Source of the DNA: a virus
IMG/VR virus record: IMGVR_UViG_3300037247_000055
Coordinates: 1 to 22,524 of that record
Length of the DNA: 22,524 bases
Reading direction: 5' to 3' (one strand)
The notes below the pieces were generated by a model, which made no database searches, was not told the origin of the DNA, and saw only the letters and a program-made list of their open reading frames with translations. Below are positions 20,745-22,524 of the stretch, in pieces. Numbering within the stretch: position 1 is the first letter of the stretch; every line of letters starts with the position of its first letter. Both the position numbers and the translations under genes were made by a program.

Positions 20745-21146
20745 ATGTTAGCAGGGTTAGCAGGAAAATTAATTGGTGGTGTGACGGGCTTCTTCACAAG
20801 AAAGCAAGAGCGCAAAATGGCTGAGAGTACAGCCAAGTCTAAGCTTGTGCAATCCAAAGAAGATAACAATGCTGCAATTAACTTCACTAACGCTGAATGG
20901 GAAATCATAAGCAAAAATGCTGAAGGTGGGACATGGAAAGATGAGTATGTAACGATTGTTATCACACTTCCTATCGTGCTTATACTATTGGGGGCTATTT
21001 TAGCGGCCTTCACAGGTGACAACAGGCTTTTAGATGGAGTTAACACAGGAATAGCTAACCTAGCCACCCTTGGGCTTGATATGGGGGAATTGATGTACAT
21101 CGTGGTTCTGGCTGCTGTGGGTATTAAAGGATGGAAATCATTATGA
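20745..21146 (+). CDS. Second holin-like membrane protein (3TM-holin type)
   Basis: AAGGATAAGTAA sits directly before the ATG. The 133-residue product has an amphipathic N-terminus (LAGLAGKLIGGVTGFF, about 2-17), a charged helix (RKQERKMAESTAKSKL), then the pattern W-K-D-E-Y-V-T with hydrophobic VTIVITLPIVLILLGAILAAF (about 69-89), an amphipathic stretch (GVNTGIANLATLGLDMG), and a last span (ELMYIVVLAAVGIKGW, about 115-130). I recall the W-K-D-E-[FY]-x-T-x-x-x-x-x-P-I/x pattern from phage proteins annotated as 3TM-type holins. It overlaps the next ATG by four bases. It could be the holin, an antiholin or a pinholin beside the 67-residue protein. Confidence 0.7.
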   Translation: MLAGLAGKLIGGVTGFFTRKQERKMAESTAKSKLVQSKEDNNAAINFTNAEWEIISKNAEGGTWKDEYVTIVITLPIVLILLGAILAAFTGDNRLLDGVNTGIANLATLGLDMGELMYIVVLAAVGIKGWKSL

Positions 21147-21436
21147 TTAAACATTTAAAAGAACATGTTGGTAAATACGCCTCTATATTAGGTATATTCC
21201 CGCTGATATTCTTAGCAAATCTTGCTATGCCAACTAATATGAGCTTCGCTACTGCCGCACAGGTTAATGAAAATCGATGTAGACTTGCTTGGATAGACTA
21301 TGAAAGTAGTTTGAATAAACTTGATAAGGCTGAATACAGAGAAAAAATTGAACCCTCAGAACGTAATCGCGATGATGTCACAAAGTACTCTATCGATGTA
21401 GATAAAGCGCTCAATGACATAGACAAGTATTGTTAA
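21143..21436 (+). CDS. One-span envelope protein, possible lysis partner
   Basis: The frame is open from 21131, but the ATG at 21143 makes an ATGA overlap with the holin-like gene and has GGA about 9 nt upstream (AAGGATGGAAATCATT), so 97 residues is preferred over 101. A basic start (MIKHLKEHVGK) and one hydrophobic span (about 11-30, YASILGIFPLIFLANLAMP) suggest a signal anchor with the remainder in the periplasm. The rest is helical and charged, with Cys at about residues 46 and 97. A span plus a periplasmic helical part behind holins is the layout of an inner-membrane spanin, but no known spanin sequence is recognised, and no outer-membrane lipoprotein partner is seen. Confidence 0.65.
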   Translation: MIKHLKEHVGKYASILGIFPLIFLANLAMPTNMSFATAAQVNENRCRLAWIDYESSLNKLDKAEYREKIEPSERNRDDVTKYSIDVDKALNDIDKYC

Positions 21437-21447
21437 AACGCTAACGT

Positions 21448-21478
21448 ACACCACAGCATCCCGAAACACACCACAGCA
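21448..21478 (+). repeat. 11-bp direct repeat in the convergent junction
   Basis: ACACCACAGCA occurs at 21448-21458 and at 21468-21478, exactly 20 bp apart, within the 69-nt gap between the last rightward gene and the last leftward one. No hairpin with a T-run on either strand is visible, so this gap shows no standard terminator. The repeat may be a protein-binding site or a chance event. Confidence 0.5.
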
Positions 21479-21505
21479 GACAAGACAATAGCAAGGTTTA
21501 AAGCT

Positions 21506-21703
21506 CTACGGGGTATTGTGAACGCCAAGATAGAGCATAACAACCATCACATAAGCGACAGTACCGAATATCAATGCTGCTTTATTGAGCTTGATTGCTG
21601 CATTAGTCCCGATATTAAATCGTTGTTTAGACATACCGCCAGTGCTAATTAATAACGCTGTGACAAATATTATGTAAATCAAAGTTGCTATAATCATTTT
21701 CAA
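21506..21703 (-). CDS. Small two-span membrane protein
   Basis: Read leftward, the 65-residue product has hydrophobic segments at about 3-20 (MIIATLIYIIFVTALLIS) and 41-60 (ALIFGTVAYVMVVMLYLG), separated by a polar, basic loop (SKQRFNIGTNAAIKLNK). Its ATG overlaps the upstream gene's stop by four bases, which indicates coupled translation in the leftward operon. No family is recognised. Confidence 0.7.
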   Translation of the reverse strand: MKMIIATLIYIIFVTALLISTGGMSKQRFNIGTNAAIKLNKAALIFGTVAYVMVVMLYLGVHNTP

Positions 21704-21939
21704 TCCTTCTTAGTTTGTTGGGGAACGTTAAGTTCATCAAAATGTTGGCGCATACATACGGCTACAGGATGATCACTACCGTTATCGCCTTCCAGTACCG
21801 CAAATGCATTTTTTATATTAGACTTCACGTTATACTCACCAACCGAAAACCCAAAATAAAAAACGATGCTTATTATCGCCGCGTAAGTAAATGACGGACG
21901 TATGTTTTCTTTAACGAGATATTCTGTTCCAAATTCCAT
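21700..21939 (-). CDS. One-span membrane protein, unknown
   Basis: The 79-residue leftward product has one hydrophobic segment (about 17-33, FTYAAIISIVFYFGFSV) after a charged start (EYLVKENIRPS). It has a polar second half with a possible short fold (AFAVLEGDNGSDHPVAVCMRQ). It is between the two-span gene and the DUF551 gene, with 3-4 nt junctions. No family is recognised. It likely sits in the inner membrane with its C-terminal half on one face. Confidence 0.7.
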   Translation of the reverse strand: MEFGTEYLVKENIRPSFTYAAIISIVFYFGFSVGEYNVKSNIKNAFAVLEGDNGSDHPVAVCMRQHFDELNVPQQTKKD

Positions 21940-21942
21940 AAT

Positions 21943-22326
21943 CTAATCCTTAATTTTTGTTTGTTGTTGAACGTCTGGTGATTGCATAATTGGCTTGTCA
22001 GGCAATGGCATCCAATGAGTGGGATCATTGTAAGTCCAATATTCTTCCCCACCAGCTTCCGCCCAATTCATCCCATTCTTATTCCAGACAGAAACATACC
22101 TTCCACTTTTTGGGCCACACGTTAAAATTTTTGTCCCATCCTTTGGCGCGGTATCAATCGGTTGCCATTCAATCAATTCTTTTTTCAAATTGAACAATTC
22201 ATTACTGGTTTGCAGATGTCTAAACCCTAAATTTTCGCCATATCTTAAAGCTTCAATAATCTCGTGCTTCCTTGGATTAAGGTCTCGTGTGTATGTTAAA
22301 GATTCTGATAAAGTAGCAACGCTCAT
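21943..22326 (-). CDS. DUF551 protein
   Basis: The 127-residue leftward product has a helical N-terminal half (about 1-52, with LNPRKHEIIEALRYGENLGF). Its C-terminal DUF551-type domain is at about 53-113: EWQPIDTAPKDGTKIL, YVSVWNKNGMNWAE and THWMPLPDKP. The W-Q-P-I-x-T-A-P-K-D-G-T and H-W-M-P-L-P ends are the defining marks of DUF551, frequent in phages and of unknown function. The start ATG overlaps the upstream gene's stop by four bases (ATGA). Small DUF551 genes are often in early or accessory phage operons, consistent with a direction opposite to the late genes. Confidence 0.88.
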   Translation of the reverse strand: MSVATLSESLTYTRDLNPRKHEIIEALRYGENLGFRHLQTSNELFNLKKELIEWQPIDTAPKDGTKILTCGPKSGRYVSVWNKNGMNWAEAGGEEYWTYNDPTHWMPLPDKPIMQSPDVQQQTKIKD

Positions 22327-22524
22327 GATTGATCCTTTCTAACGTTAAGTATTTCATTAAGTGTAATGTTACCGTGTGCGCTGAGAGACTGTGCTATTAC
22401 TGACATTAAGTCAGTTAAGTCTCTAGTGTCGTTATGGGTCATTTGGTCAGTTGTTGCATTCTTAAAGCACAGTGTGAAAATGTCTTGCTTAACCCTTCGT
22501 GTTGTTCCATCGTTTACACCGCAG
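22323..22524 (-). CDS. C-terminal part of a leftward gene cut by the window edge
   Basis: On the reverse strand a frame is open from the window edge to a TGA at 22325-22323, giving at least 66 residues ending in NEILNVRKDQS. The stop overlaps the DUF551 start as ATGA, and the end of the frame supplies its ribosome binding site (AAAGGATC). The visible part includes VKQDIFTLCFKNATTDQM and TRDLTDLMSVIAQSLSAHGN and reads as a soluble helical protein. The coding pattern and coupling make it a probable gene. Its start is outside the window, and no family is recognised. Confidence 0.65.
   Translation of the reverse strand, partial: CGVNDGTTRRVKQDIFTLCFKNATTDQMTHNDTRDLTDLMSVIAQSLSAHGNITLNEILNVRKDQS

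Noticed and set aside
20720-21154. 144-residue reverse-strand frame opposite the second holin-like gene
   Set aside because: It mirrors the holin-like gene, has no coupled neighbours on that strand and a Ser/Pro-rich shadow-type composition.

Overview
The window is a piece of the genome of a short-tailed bacteriophage (podovirus) whose virion genes follow the Salmonella phage P22 plan. The families and gene order suggest a Gram-negative host. The tailspike's right-handed-helix-like receptor domain suggests that a surface polysaccharide is recognised. The DNA is moderately AT-rich, genes are packed with 1-14 nt overlaps, and there is no integrase, attachment site, tRNA, insertion sequence or CRISPR array in view. 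The host genus cannot be named from the sequence.

Region 1 (1-2427) is the accessory end. It holds the tail of a truncated gene, a 115-residue small structural-like protein, a 35-residue extremely basic peptide, a sigma70-type promoter carrying a 15-bp direct repeat, and a leader able to fold into a three-way junction ahead of a 51-residue acidic protein. A GC-rich structured non-coding stretch (984-1166) follows, then a tight run of seven small genes led by a helix-turn-helix plus zinc-ribbon protein.

Region 2 (2424-19559) is the late operon, read from an extended -10 promoter at 2424-2451. The order is: a small protein of unknown role, terminase small and large subunits, P22-type portal, scaffold, P22-fold coat protein, a 67-residue protein, gp4-type adaptor, a 152-residue protein, gp10-type tail hub, a 310-residue tail/fibre-like protein, a 111-residue protein, a cupin-SET fusion, three DNA-ejection proteins matching gp7, gp20 and gp16 by order and size, and a P22-type tailspike. 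DNA is packaged by the terminase through the portal into a coat shell built on the scaffold. gp4 and gp10 close the portal channel, the tailspike binds the host surface, and the ejection proteins carry the DNA into the cell. The cupin-SET protein lies where P22 keeps gp14 and is the most unusual gene here.

Region 3 (19560-21436) continues on the same strand behind a second possible promoter. It encodes a small charged peptide, two membrane proteins in heavily overlapping frames, two holin-like proteins and a one-span envelope protein. No endolysin is visible.

Region 4 (21506-22524) is an opposing operon of four small genes, including a DUF551 protein. It runs convergently into region 3 with no clear terminator between them. 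Family assignments are from residue patterns and remembered family features; no database search was possible.
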